From NCBI GenBank assembly GCA_900543485.1, contig UQRM01000001.1, positions 1 to 64,000 of the forward strand: DNA of 64,000 nt. The letters are read 5' to 3'. The DNA is from an uncultured Eubacterium sp. (GTDB lineage Bacteria; Bacillota; Clostridia; Peptostreptococcales; Anaerovoracaceae). Position 1 is the first letter of the stretch. Every line of letters begins with the position of its first letter. A program made the translations under genes and the position numbers. Below the pieces are notes generated by a model that was given only the letters and a program-made list of their open reading frames with translations, had not been told where the DNA came from and ran no database searches. Of the stretch, positions 35,459-43,834 are shown in pieces.

Positions 35459-36763
35459 ATGAAAAAGAGGATACATGTTATAACGATCTGCATCATCATG
35501 CTGCTGACCATGGCACCTGCGGCCGCATTTGCAGCGGATAATGATGCGGCAGTCAGCAATGCGGCAGACAGTGCCGTTGAAAGCCCGATAGCCAGTGACA
35601 TCGCGAGCGACACGACTATCAACGATACGGCAGCCGGTGACAAGGCAGCCGGTGACGCAGTATCAGCAAGCGCAACGTCGGCCGGTGACTGGACTTATGA
35701 CGCAAGAAAAGGCACGATAACGAATTCGGATGGCCTGACGCTGACCGTAAAGAACCTCGGCAACAACAAGCTCTGCATAGGCCGCCATAATGATCCCGGG
35801 GAAGTTACAGCCATCGATCTGACGGGAGAGATAAAAGAGGGCAACGGCAATATTTTCACCTTAACTGAGATCGACGACGAAGCATTTTATTATTGCACAA
35901 AGCTCGAATCCATAAAACTCCCGGACAGCGTGAAACACATCGGGTCGGGCGCATTTGCCCTCTGCACCGGTCTCCGATCCATAAATTTTCCGCATGATAT
36001 TGAGAACATCGAAGCATTGGCATTCGCTAACTGTCTTGCCCTCACGTCTGTCGAGTTTTCGTCCAGCGATGATATGGTTATATTAATCGGCGATAATGCT
36101 TTCGCCGGGTGCCGCAGTCTGAAAGCCATAATCGTCAATGCAAAACATCCGCCGCAGCTCGGTAAAGACGTATTTCTCTACCTCCCTGATAAATTCCGCA
36201 TCCAGGTACCCAGCCAATGGTTTGGAAAGTATATAACAGCTTCTTCATGGCAAGCTTACTCCTGCAGGATGACGACTCTCCCCATTTCATCCATGCTCGG
36301 TCCGATAGAGCACGACTATGAAGGCGGCAAATGCGCATGCGGAAGCCTTGACTCTGACTTCGTATGCAAGATAACGGAGGGCGCCGCAGGCACATGGCAT
36401 AAGGACGACAGTAATGGACTTTCATTTACTTCCAACGCTGCGTACGATACTTTCCTGAAAGTTCAGATAGACGGAAGGGATCTTGAGGGATCGTATTACA
36501 ATGTCAGCGAAGGCAGCACCATCGTTACGCTGAAAGCATCGTACCTTGATACGCTGCCGCCGGGGAAGCACACTATAGCTATCGTTTCCGAAGTGGGAAC
36601 GGCGACTGCCGGGTTCACGATAAATGAAGCGGCGGCCGACAGAGCGGTGCCTACCGGAGATAACAGCAATATCGCCATCTGGGCGGCGCTGGCAGGATTT
36701 GCGTCTCTGGGAGCAGTGATATCAGTATCCTGCGGAAGAAAGCGCGGAAAGAGCAGCAGATAA
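35459..36763 (+). CDS. Leucine-rich-repeat (BspA-like) surface protein
   Basis: The 434-residue protein has a signal peptide (1-26), an Ala/Asp/Ser-rich spacer (about 27-75), BspA-type leucine-rich repeats (about 120-260; IDDEAFYYCTKLESIKLPDSVKHIGSGAF...), and a C-terminal membrane segment (about 400-425) before a basic RKRGKSSR tail. It is thus exported and anchored in the membrane. Proteins of this type mediate binding to hosts or other cells, but the ligand is unknown. GGAAGGAG precedes the start. A strong terminator follows at 36787-36832. Confidence 0.88.
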   Translation: MKKRIHVITICIIMLLTMAPAAAFAADNDAAVSNAADSAVESPIASDIASDTTINDTAAGDKAAGDAVSASATSAGDWTYDARKGTITNSDGLTLTVKNLGNNKLCIGRHNDPGEVTAIDLTGEIKEGNGNIFTLTEIDDEAFYYCTKLESIKLPDSVKHIGSGAFALCTGLRSINFPHDIENIEALAFANCLALTSVEFSSSDDMVILIGDNAFAGCRSLKAIIVNAKHPPQLGKDVFLYLPDKFRIQVPSQWFGKYITASSWQAYSCRMTTLPISSMLGPIEHDYEGGKCACGSLDSDFVCKITEGAAGTWHKDDSNGLSFTSNAAYDTFLKVQIDGRDLEGSYYNVSEGSTIVTLKASYLDTLPPGKHTIAIVSEVGTATAGFTINEAAADRAVPTGDNSNIAIWAALAGFASLGAVISVSCGRKRGKSSR

Positions 36764-36786
36764 ATTCGTCCGGTACTGACGTTATG

Positions 36787-36832
36787 AGACGAGCGCCATC
36801 GGCAGCAGATGCGCTCGTCTTTCTTCTTTTTT
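36787..36832 (+). terminator. Intrinsic terminator of the surface-protein gene
   Basis: AGACGAGCGC (36787-36796) pairs perfectly with GCGCTCGTCT (36811-36820) and is followed by TTCTTCTTTTTT. Confidence 0.92.
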
Positions 36833-36876
36833 GTCCGATCGTATTTTGAAATTTATGTAAAGTTTCGCAAAATCCC

Positions 36877-36905
36877 TTTACATGTCTTTTTTAAAGTGGT
36901 AGAAT
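36877..36905 (+). promoter_or_regulatory. Promoter of the aromatic amino acid operon
   Basis: TTTACA (36877-36882) and TAGAAT (36900-36905) are separated by 17 bp. A start site near 36912 would place the leader peptide ribosome binding site at the very beginning of the transcript. Confidence 0.75.
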
Positions 36906-36937
36906 CGTAGCAAATATTTTTTTTAGAGGGTTTGACT

Positions 36938-37024
36938 ATGTTGATCAGAATGTTCGCAGCTGAATATTTTTACTTTTACTTTACTTTCTTTAGAGGTAAG
37001 GTGAATTTCGCTGCGACGAGATAG
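36938..37024 (+). CDS. Phe/Tyr-rich attenuator leader peptide
   Basis: A 28-codon reading frame starts at ATG 36938, seven bases after AGAGGG, and ends at TAG 37022-37024. Codons 10-18 read YFYFYFTFF, with three Tyr and five Phe in nine codons, and further Phe codons lie at 6 and 24. This composition is that of an attenuation sensor for phenylalanine and tyrosine. It heads the operon whose first gene encodes DAHP synthase and which includes the Phe- and Tyr-specific genes pheA and tyrA. Ribosome stalling here would favour the antiterminator described in the next entry. Confidence 0.9.
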   Translation: MLIRMFAAEYFYFYFTFFRGKVNFAATR

Positions 37025-37094
37025 CTGGTCAAAACTAACAGAAAACTTAGTTTCGAAAGGCTTCCGCGGGTGAAATTCATCCGCGGATTTTTTT
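36998..37094 (+). promoter_or_regulatory. Transcription attenuator of the aro operon
   Basis: The terminator is TCCGCGGGTGAA (37063-37074) paired with TTCATCCGCGGA (37076-37087), followed by seven T. Upstream, GGTGAATTTC (about 36999-37008), which lies inside the end of the leader peptide frame, can pair with GAAATTCATC (about 37072-37081, one wobble), covering the terminator stem. The two folds exclude each other. A ribosome stalled at the Phe/Tyr codons leaves the upstream strand free, allowing read-through; one that reaches the stop codon covers it, allowing termination. Confidence 0.88.
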
Positions 37095-37241
37095 ATGACA
37101 AAGCCTGTCGCCGCAAGGATCGGCGCTCCGGCTTCGTCGCAGCTTTCCGCCAACGCGCGCAGGCGAAAGCTGAGCATGACCCGATAATATTCACCCGAAA
37201 AGTCATCAGAAAAAATCAGGAAAAGAAAGAAGGAAAAAAAA

Positions 37242-38252
37242 ATGATTGTTGTATTAAAGGATAATCCGGATCAAAAACAACTGGACAATTTGGTTTCATG
37301 GCTGAAAAGCATGGGGCTTGATATCCACTTCAGCAAAGGAGAAACGGCTACCATAATGGGCCTCATCGGCGATACGTCGACTGTCGACATCGACCTCATC
37401 AACTCTCTGGATATCGTCGATACGGTAAAGCGTGTCCAGGAGCCGTATAAGAACGTCAACAGGAAATTCCACCCGGAAGATACGGTCGTTGAGATAACCG
37501 ACGATGTAAAGATAGGCGGCGGTAATTTCCAGGTCATCGCAGGCCCCTGCTCCGTCGAGTCAGAGGAGCAGGTATGCCTGGTGGCCCGCGAAGTGAAGAA
37601 AGCCGGAGCAGGACTTTACAGAGGCGGCGCCTTCAAGCCCCGTACTTCACCTTACGCCTTCCAGGGAATGAGAGACGAAGGTATCAAGCTGTTGCTGGAG
37701 GCCAAGGAGCAGTCAGGGATGCCTATCGTCACCGAAGTAATGGACATTTCCCATCTTCCTCTCTTCGAAAACGTAGATGTGATACAAGTAGGCGCCAGGA
37801 ATATGCAGAACTTCGAGCTGCTCAAAGAACTGGGCCGTATCGACAAGCCTATCCTCCTCAAGCGCGGCCTTTCCAGCACCCTTCAGGAATTGCTGATGAG
37901 CGCCGAATACATCATGGCGGGCGGAAATGAGCGCGTGATACTCTGTGAACGAGGGATAAGAACTTTCGAGACAGCCACCAGAAACACCCTGGATCTTTCG
38001 GCCGTACCGCTCCTCAAGACCATGACCCACCTTCCCGTCATAGTGGATCCGAGCCACGCCACAGGGATATCCGGCCTGGTGAAACCGATGGCCATGGCAG
38101 CGACGGCAGCCGGAGCCGATGGACTTATGATCGAAGTCCACAATGATCCGTCTTCTGCCCTGTGCGACGGGGCTCAATCACTGACGCCCGAGGCTTTCGC
38201 GGACGTTATGAGGTCCATCGAGCAGATAAGGCCTTACGCCTACAGAGGATAG
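37242..38252 (+). CDS. aroF: 3-deoxy-7-phosphoheptulonate (DAHP) synthase with N-terminal regulatory domain
   Basis: This enzyme condenses phosphoenolpyruvate and erythrose 4-phosphate, the first step of the shikimate pathway. The 336-residue protein has an N-terminal ferredoxin-like regulatory domain (about 1-70) and a type I-beta catalytic barrel with AGPCSVES, GGAFKPRTSPY, LLKRG and DPSHATG. The two-domain layout resembles the Thermotoga maritima enzyme, which is inhibited by Tyr and Phe through that domain. It is first in the operon, 218 bp after the leader peptide. AAGGA precedes the start. Confidence 0.95.
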   Translation: MIVVLKDNPDQKQLDNLVSWLKSMGLDIHFSKGETATIMGLIGDTSTVDIDLINSLDIVDTVKRVQEPYKNVNRKFHPEDTVVEITDDVKIGGGNFQVIAGPCSVESEEQVCLVAREVKKAGAGLYRGGAFKPRTSPYAFQGMRDEGIKLLLEAKEQSGMPIVTEVMDISHLPLFENVDVIQVGARNMQNFELLKELGRIDKPILLKRGLSSTLQELLMSAEYIMAGGNERVILCERGIRTFETATRNTLDLSAVPLLKTMTHLPVIVDPSHATGISGLVKPMAMAATAAGADGLMIEVHNDPSSALCDGAQSLTPEAFADVMRSIEQIRPYAYRG

Positions 38253-38261
38253 GTGATTACC

Positions 38262-39101
38262 ATGGAGATAGGGATAGCGGGCCTGGGTCTCATCGGAGGC
38301 TCCCTGGCCAAAGCCATAAGTCAAAATACCGACAACACTGTATACGGATATGACATATCCGATCAGGTAGTCAAAAAAGCCGTGCTGGTAGACGCCATCG
38401 AACAGCCCTTGAACGACAAGCTTCTGACTCAATGCGATATCGTTATCGTGGCTCTTTACCCAGGCGATACCATAGATTATGTGACTGAGAACGCCGACCT
38501 TTTCAAGCCGGGCGCCATCGTCGTCGACTGCTGCGGTGTAAAAAAGCCGGTTTGCGACAAGCTGATACCACTGGCTGAAGAGAAAGGGTTCCTTTTCGTC
38601 GGCGGCCATCCCATGGCCGGCCTGGAGCACTCAGGCTTTACATATGCAAAAAAGTCACTGTTCAACAATGCGTCGATGATCTTTACCGCCACCAAAGGAC
38701 CCATCGAAAGCATGAGCAGGCTGAAGGCTCTTTTCACTTCCATCGGTTTCACAAATATCGAGATAACCACGCCGGAGGAACATGACAGACGGATAGCTTT
38801 CACATCGCAGCTGGCTCACGTAGTTTCCAACGCCTATATAAAGAGCCCGACGGCGCAGCGGCACGAAGGGTTTTCCGCAGGCAGCTACAAGGATCTTACC
38901 AGAGTGGCCAAGCTCAATGAGGATATGTGGACCGAATTGTTTCTGGAAAATCCGGACAATCTGGTAAGCGAAATCGATACACTGATGGAAAACCTGAAGC
39001 TCTACAGGAACGCTATAGCCTCAGGTGACAGCGAGACGCTGCGGGCTCTGCTTAAAGACGGAAGGGAAAAGAAGGCTCTCATAGACGGAGAGATCTTCTA
39101 G
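38262..39101 (+). CDS. tyrA: Prephenate dehydrogenase
   Basis: The 279-residue enzyme oxidatively decarboxylates prephenate to 4-hydroxyphenylpyruvate for tyrosine. It has a Rossmann motif GIAGLGLIGGSLA at the start, GGHPMAG, and a helical C-terminal domain. It lacks the ACT domain seen in many Firmicutes TyrA proteins. ATG 38262 was chosen with AGGTG seven bases upstream; an in-frame GTG at 38253 is possible. It follows aroF almost without a gap. Confidence 0.93.
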   Translation: MEIGIAGLGLIGGSLAKAISQNTDNTVYGYDISDQVVKKAVLVDAIEQPLNDKLLTQCDIVIVALYPGDTIDYVTENADLFKPGAIVVDCCGVKKPVCDKLIPLAEEKGFLFVGGHPMAGLEHSGFTYAKKSLFNNASMIFTATKGPIESMSRLKALFTSIGFTNIEITTPEEHDRRIAFTSQLAHVVSNAYIKSPTAQRHEGFSAGSYKDLTRVAKLNEDMWTELFLENPDNLVSEIDTLMENLKLYRNAIASGDSETLRALLKDGREKKALIDGEIF

Positions 39102-39160
39102 GGCAGATCCCGCCCGCGGCTGCCAGACAGCCGCAGGCAGCGATACGAAAGGATGGAGAA

Positions 39161-40270
39161 ATGATAAAAATTACCGTTTCCGCTTCAAAGGAGTACGACG
39201 TAGTCATGGAAAGGGGCGCCCTGTCCGGCATCCCGGCTCTGATGGAAGAAGCCGGGATAATTCCCGGGAAGAAGCTCTGTATAGTGGCCGATGAAACTAC
39301 CAACAGGCTTTTCGGCGGTGAGAGCTGCGACCTGTGGCAGGCTCTGGCCGGAGCAGGATTCGACATGTACAGGTATGTCTTCGAAGGCGGCGAAAAAAGC
39401 AAAACCATGAACACCATAACAGGCCTCCTCAACTACCTGGCCGACAACAGATTTTCCAGAAGCGATATGCTCATCGCCCTGGGTGGAGGTATCGTCGGCG
39501 ATGTGACAGGCTTTGCCGCCGCCTCCTTCCTTCGGGGAGTGGACTACATCCAGATACCGACGACGCTGCTGGCCATCGTGGATTCATCGGTAGGCGGCAA
39601 GACCGGTGTCAATCTCAATGCCGGTAAAAATCTGGCAGGAGCCTTCTGGCAGCCATCGCTGGTGGTCTTCGACCCTTACGTGCTGGATACCTTGTCCTAC
39701 GACGCCATGTTGGACGGCATCGCTGAAGCTGTAAAGGCAGGCTTCATCGGCGACAGAGCCATAATAGATGAGATAAATGCGCTCACTTCAGCCGCTGACA
39801 GCGATTTCCTGACGGAGATCGCCGCACGGGCTGTGGAAGTAAAACGGATCGTGGTAGAAGAGGACGAGCGTGACACCGGAAGCAGGCAGCTTCTCAACTT
39901 CGGCCATACCCTGGCTCACGCCATCGAAAAGCTCAGCGATTACCGGATAAGCCACGGGCACGCTGTGGCCATGGGGATGGTCATCGTCTCGTCCGCAGCC
40001 GATGCGCTGGAATGGAGCGAAGAATCGTGTTCAGACAGTATATGGACTATACTCACAAGATTCAAATTCCCTCTTGACTGTCCATATAGCGCCAGGGAAC
40101 TGACAAGAGCCGCCCTGGCTGATAAGAAGATCCGCGGCAATGAAATAACTCTCGTCATACCCCGGATCGTAGGAAAATGCCGCTTGAAAACCATACCTAC
40201 AGATCAGCTCGAGGGATTCATCTCCTGCGGCATACAGCAACTGGAGCAATTGAAAGGAAAGGACATATGA
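39161..40270 (+). CDS. aroB: 3-dehydroquinate synthase
   Basis: AroB cyclises DAHP to 3-dehydroquinate using NAD+ and a divalent metal. The 369-residue protein has GGEKSK, GGGIVGDVTGFAAA, PTTLLAIVDSSVGGKTGVN and the metal-binding FGHTLAHAIE. Length is normal. GGATGGAG precedes the start, and the stop overlaps aroA by four bases (ATGA). Confidence 0.96.
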   Translation: MIKITVSASKEYDVVMERGALSGIPALMEEAGIIPGKKLCIVADETTNRLFGGESCDLWQALAGAGFDMYRYVFEGGEKSKTMNTITGLLNYLADNRFSRSDMLIALGGGIVGDVTGFAAASFLRGVDYIQIPTTLLAIVDSSVGGKTGVNLNAGKNLAGAFWQPSLVVFDPYVLDTLSYDAMLDGIAEAVKAGFIGDRAIIDEINALTSAADSDFLTEIAARAVEVKRIVVEEDERDTGSRQLLNFGHTLAHAIEKLSDYRISHGHAVAMGMVIVSSAADALEWSEESCSDSIWTILTRFKFPLDCPYSARELTRAALADKKIRGNEITLVIPRIVGKCRLKTIPTDQLEGFISCGIQQLEQLKGKDI

Positions 40271-41529
40271 ATGTAAAGATCAATCCCGGAAAACTGACAG
40301 GAACACTGCAGGCGCCTCTTTCCAAATCCCATGCTCACCGCTTCCTCATCGCTCAGAAGCTGGCCCGCCTTCAAGGAAACGGCAATGAATCCGCCTCCGA
40401 CGTCCCCTCTTTTTCTCAGGACATCGAGGCTACGAAAAACTGTCTTGTCCAGCTGGATAAGAAGAAGCCTTTCCTGGACTGTTGGGAAAGCGGCTCTACC
40501 CTGAGATTCATGCTCCCGGTAGCCATGGCTCTTAAAAAGGAAGCTGTGTTCCTTGGAACAGGCCAGCTTCCCTACAGGCCCATCTCCCCTCTCAAAGAGG
40601 AGATGGAGCTCCATGGATGCAGCTTTACCATGAAAAACAGTCCACCCAAAGCCGGAAACAGACACATGGAGATATGTACCGTGCGGGGGCGCCTGACATC
40701 AGGCAGTTATCGTCTCGCAGGCAATATAAGCTCTCAGTTCATAACAGGGCTGCTGATGGCTCTCCCCTTGCTGGACGGGGACAGCAAACTCGAGCTGACT
40801 ACCGCCCTGGAATCGGCCGGCTACGTGGATCTGACGCTGGACGTGCTGAGAGACTTCGGTATAAAAGTGAACATCGAGACATCGCCCCAGGGCTTTTACA
40901 TATATGAGATCCCCGGGAACCAACAGTACATAGAGCCTGCCAGGACGACCATACAATGCGACTGGTCCAACGCTGCCTTTTGGCTGGCCTGCGGAGCCTT
41001 GGGCGGAGATATCACCCTCACCGGGCTGGAGCTTTCATCTTCCCAGCGCGACAAGCAGATCGTCCATATCCTGGAAGAGATGGGCGCTCACATAACAATC
41101 GGCGATATATCTATCCGATGCCATGGGGCCAGCCTCCTTCCAGCGGAAGTCGACGTGTCTCAGATCCCTGATCTGGTTCCCGTCCTGGCAGCGATCATGT
41201 CTCTCGCCGACGGGACTTCGATGATATCCAACGCGGAACGCCTCCGGTTAAAAGAATCCGACAGGCTCCGCACTGTCTTCGATTTCCTTTCGCGGCTTGG
41301 CGCCGATATAACTGACGGCGGCTCAGGGCTTTCCATCACAGGACAGCCCTCCCTCAGCGGAGGCACCGTATACGGCCACAATGACCATCGCATCGTGATG
41401 GCGGCCGCTGTGGCATCCTGCGGCTGTAATGCTCCTGTGATCATCAGAGGCGCCGATGCTGTCGCCAAATCTTATCCTGAGTTTTTCGACGATTTTACCG
41501 CTTTGGGCGGTAATGTACAGGAGGTGTGA
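40267..41529 (+). CDS. aroA: 3-phosphoshikimate 1-carboxyvinyltransferase (EPSP synthase)
   Basis: The 420-residue enzyme transfers enolpyruvate to shikimate 3-phosphate. Visible motifs are LSKSHAHRFLIAQKLA near the start, ESGSTLRFMLPVA (about residues 76-88), and LKESDRL in the second half. The ATG at 40267 overlaps the aroB stop (ATGA), with AAAGGA just upstream. The N-terminal KSHAHR replaces the more common KS.S.R/TNR sequence, and the GNGNES loop differs from the class I consensus, so its inhibitor sensitivity cannot be read directly. Confidence 0.94.
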   Translation: MNVKINPGKLTGTLQAPLSKSHAHRFLIAQKLARLQGNGNESASDVPSFSQDIEATKNCLVQLDKKKPFLDCWESGSTLRFMLPVAMALKKEAVFLGTGQLPYRPISPLKEEMELHGCSFTMKNSPPKAGNRHMEICTVRGRLTSGSYRLAGNISSQFITGLLMALPLLDGDSKLELTTALESAGYVDLTLDVLRDFGIKVNIETSPQGFYIYEIPGNQQYIEPARTTIQCDWSNAAFWLACGALGGDITLTGLELSSSQRDKQIVHILEEMGAHITIGDISIRCHGASLLPAEVDVSQIPDLVPVLAAIMSLADGTSMISNAERLRLKESDRLRTVFDFLSRLGADITDGGSGLSITGQPSLSGGTVYGHNDHRIVMAAAVASCGCNAPVIIRGADAVAKSYPEFFDDFTALGGNVQEV

Positions 41530-41531
41530 CA

Positions 41532-42686
41532 ATGATATCCACCATAGGAAAAAACGTCCGGATATCCGTATGGGGCGGATCTCACGAGCCGGCCATCGGT
41601 GTCGATATCACCGGTATCCCTATAGGGACTGAAATAGATATGGATAAACTGACGGCCTTTCTAAGGAGGCGCGCTCCCGGCAACAGCATTTTCGCCACCA
41701 GGCGGAAAGAGCCGGATATCCCGCTGCCTCTGTCGGGACTGGAACCCTGCAGCATCCATCGGTCAGATGCCGTTCAGTCAGATACCGTACCGAACGGCGA
41801 TCCGTCAGGTAAAAGGATGATAGTCACCGATAACACTATTTCCCTGGAAATACGAAACACCGATACACGCTCTGCCGATTACAGAGCTCTGAGGACCGTG
41901 CCTCGCCCCGGACATGCTGATTACACGGCCCGGCTCCGATACGGCGACAGCCTCAACATGGCCGGCGGAGGGCCTTTTTCCGCCAGGATGACTGCTCCTC
42001 TCTGCATCGCGGGAGGCATAGCCATGCAAATACTGGAACGACAGGGCATCACCATAGGCGGTCACATATATTCGATCGCCGATGCCAGAGACGAGCCTTT
42101 CGACCCGACAGCTGTAAACGCCGGTCTGCTGAACGATTTGAAGACGAAAGATATGGCAGTGATTTCCCGGAGTGCCAAACTGGAAATGCAGAAACGGATA
42201 TGGCTTGCCATGGAGGACAGAGACTCAGTAGGCGGCGTTGTCGAAGTCTGCGGCCTCAACATCCCTGCGGGTATCGGCGGCGCCATGTATGACGGACTGG
42301 AAAGCACATTGGCACCTCTTTTCTTCGGTATCCCTGCCGTCAAAGGAGTCGAGTTCGGTGCCGGATTTGCCGCCACATTGCTGCGGGGATCACAGAATAA
42401 CGACGCCTTTTACTACGAAGGCGATACTGTGAAAACCAGGACCAACAACCATGGCGGGATCCTGGGCGGCATAACCACGGGAATGCCACTCATAGCCAGA
42501 CTGGCTTTCAAGCCGACGCCTTCCATCGCAAAGGAGCAGGCTTCGGTGGATCTATATAGAAAGGAAAATACGACCCTCAGGGTGAAGGGCAGACATGACC
42601 CATGCGTGGTGACGCGTGCCGTTCCTATCGCGGAGGCAGCTATGGCCCTGGGACTTTTAGATTGTATCATGGAGGTAAAACGATGA
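41532..42686 (+). CDS. aroC: Chorismate synthase
   Basis: AroC converts EPSP to chorismate with reduced FMN. The 384-residue protein has WGGSHEPAIG near the start, RPGHADYTA, GGPFSARMTAPLCIAGGIA and the C-terminal GRHDPCVVTRAVPIAEA, all family hallmarks. ATG 41532 follows AGGAGGTG and lies two bases past the aroA stop. The stop overlaps pheA by four bases. Confidence 0.96.
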   Translation: MISTIGKNVRISVWGGSHEPAIGVDITGIPIGTEIDMDKLTAFLRRRAPGNSIFATRRKEPDIPLPLSGLEPCSIHRSDAVQSDTVPNGDPSGKRMIVTDNTISLEIRNTDTRSADYRALRTVPRPGHADYTARLRYGDSLNMAGGGPFSARMTAPLCIAGGIAMQILERQGITIGGHIYSIADARDEPFDPTAVNAGLLNDLKTKDMAVISRSAKLEMQKRIWLAMEDRDSVGGVVEVCGLNIPAGIGGAMYDGLESTLAPLFFGIPAVKGVEFGAGFAATLLRGSQNNDAFYYEGDTVKTRTNNHGGILGGITTGMPLIARLAFKPTPSIAKEQASVDLYRKENTTLRVKGRHDPCVVTRAVPIAEAAMALGLLDCIMEVKR

Positions 42687-43834
42687 CAGACAAAAATTTA
42701 GAACAGATGCGACAGGATATTGACAAGATCGATTCTCAGATAACCGATTTGTTCAGGACTCGCATGGAAACTTCGCTGGAAATAGCCAAGTATAAGAAGG
42801 AGCACCAGATCCCGGTCCTCAACGACAACAGGGAGAAGGAAGTGCTCCACAAAGTCTCCGAGCAGATAGGCGAGCCTTTTGACGGATATGCCAGACTGCT
42901 GTTCAACACTATTTTCGATGCCAGCAGATCGTGTCAAAACAACTTTCTGGCAAGAAGATCAGACCTGGCTGAAAGGATAGCGGCAGCCCTCGAACATACG
43001 CCGAAGCTCTTTCCAAAAAAAGCTGTCGTGGCATGCCAGGGCGTCGCAGGCTCTCACTCGCAGGCGGCCTGCGAAAAGCTTTTCGAAGTTCCCAGCGTGA
43101 TGTTCTTCAACAGCTTCGAAGGGGTTTTCAACGCCGTCGAAAAAGGACTGTGCCAGTACGGCATCCTCCCTATCGAAAACAGCTCCTACGGTTCTGTCGG
43201 CACCGTATACGACTTGATGCAGAATTACAATTTCCATATCGCAAGAAGCATCAGACTGAGGATAACCCACAATCTGATGGCCAAGGCCGGAACCAAGCTG
43301 TCGGACGTAAAGGAGATCTTCTCCCACGAACAGGCTATCGGCCAATGCGGCGAATTCCTCAAGACCTTGAAGGATGTCAAGGTGACTGTTTGTGAAAATA
43401 CAGCGCTGGCAGCTAAAATGGTAGCCGAAAGCGGCCGGAACGATGTGGCGGCGATCTCTTCCAAAGAGTGCCTGGAGCTTTACGGCCTGGAGCTCCTCAA
43501 AAAACACATCCAGATAAGTGACAACAATTATACACGCTTTATCTGCATTTCCAAGAACATGGAGATCTACCCAGGCTCCAACAAAATCAGTCTGATCCTG
43601 TCACTGCCACATGTACCTCGTTCCCTTTACCACACCATCGCCAAGTTCGCGGCTCTCGGCATCAACCTGACCAAGCTGGAATCACGGCCTATACCTGGCA
43701 GCGACTTTGAGTTCATGTTTTACTTCGACCTGGAGGCGTCGGTCTATTCCCAGGAACTGATAAATCTGCTGAGCGAACTGGAAAATCAGCCTGAGACATT
43801 CGTATTCCTGGGCTGTTACACGGAGCTGATATGA
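42683..43834 (+). CDS. pheA: Bifunctional chorismate mutase / prephenate dehydratase
   Basis: The 383-residue protein has an AroQ-type chorismate mutase domain (about 1-90; RQDIDKIDSQITDLF, RMETSLEIAKYK), a prephenate dehydratase domain (about 110-290; GVAGSHSQAAC, PIENSSYGSVGTVYDLM, NYTRFICI) and a C-terminal ACT domain (about 300-380; SLPHVPRSLYHTIAKFAALGINLTKLESRP) that binds phenylalanine for feedback control. The ATGA overlap with aroC and again with the next gene shows coupled translation. Confidence 0.95.
   Translation: MTDKNLEQMRQDIDKIDSQITDLFRTRMETSLEIAKYKKEHQIPVLNDNREKEVLHKVSEQIGEPFDGYARLLFNTIFDASRSCQNNFLARRSDLAERIAAALEHTPKLFPKKAVVACQGVAGSHSQAACEKLFEVPSVMFFNSFEGVFNAVEKGLCQYGILPIENSSYGSVGTVYDLMQNYNFHIARSIRLRITHNLMAKAGTKLSDVKEIFSHEQAIGQCGEFLKTLKDVKVTVCENTALAAKMVAESGRNDVAAISSKECLELYGLELLKKHIQISDNNYTRFICISKNMEIYPGSNKISLILSLPHVPRSLYHTIAKFAALGINLTKLESRPIPGSDFEFMFYFDLEASVYSQELINLLSELENQPETFVFLGCYTELI

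Noticed and set aside
36923..37241. T-box riboswitch upstream of aroF
   Set aside because: No T-box antiterminator consensus is visible, whereas a Phe/Tyr leader peptide and matching alternative hairpins are.
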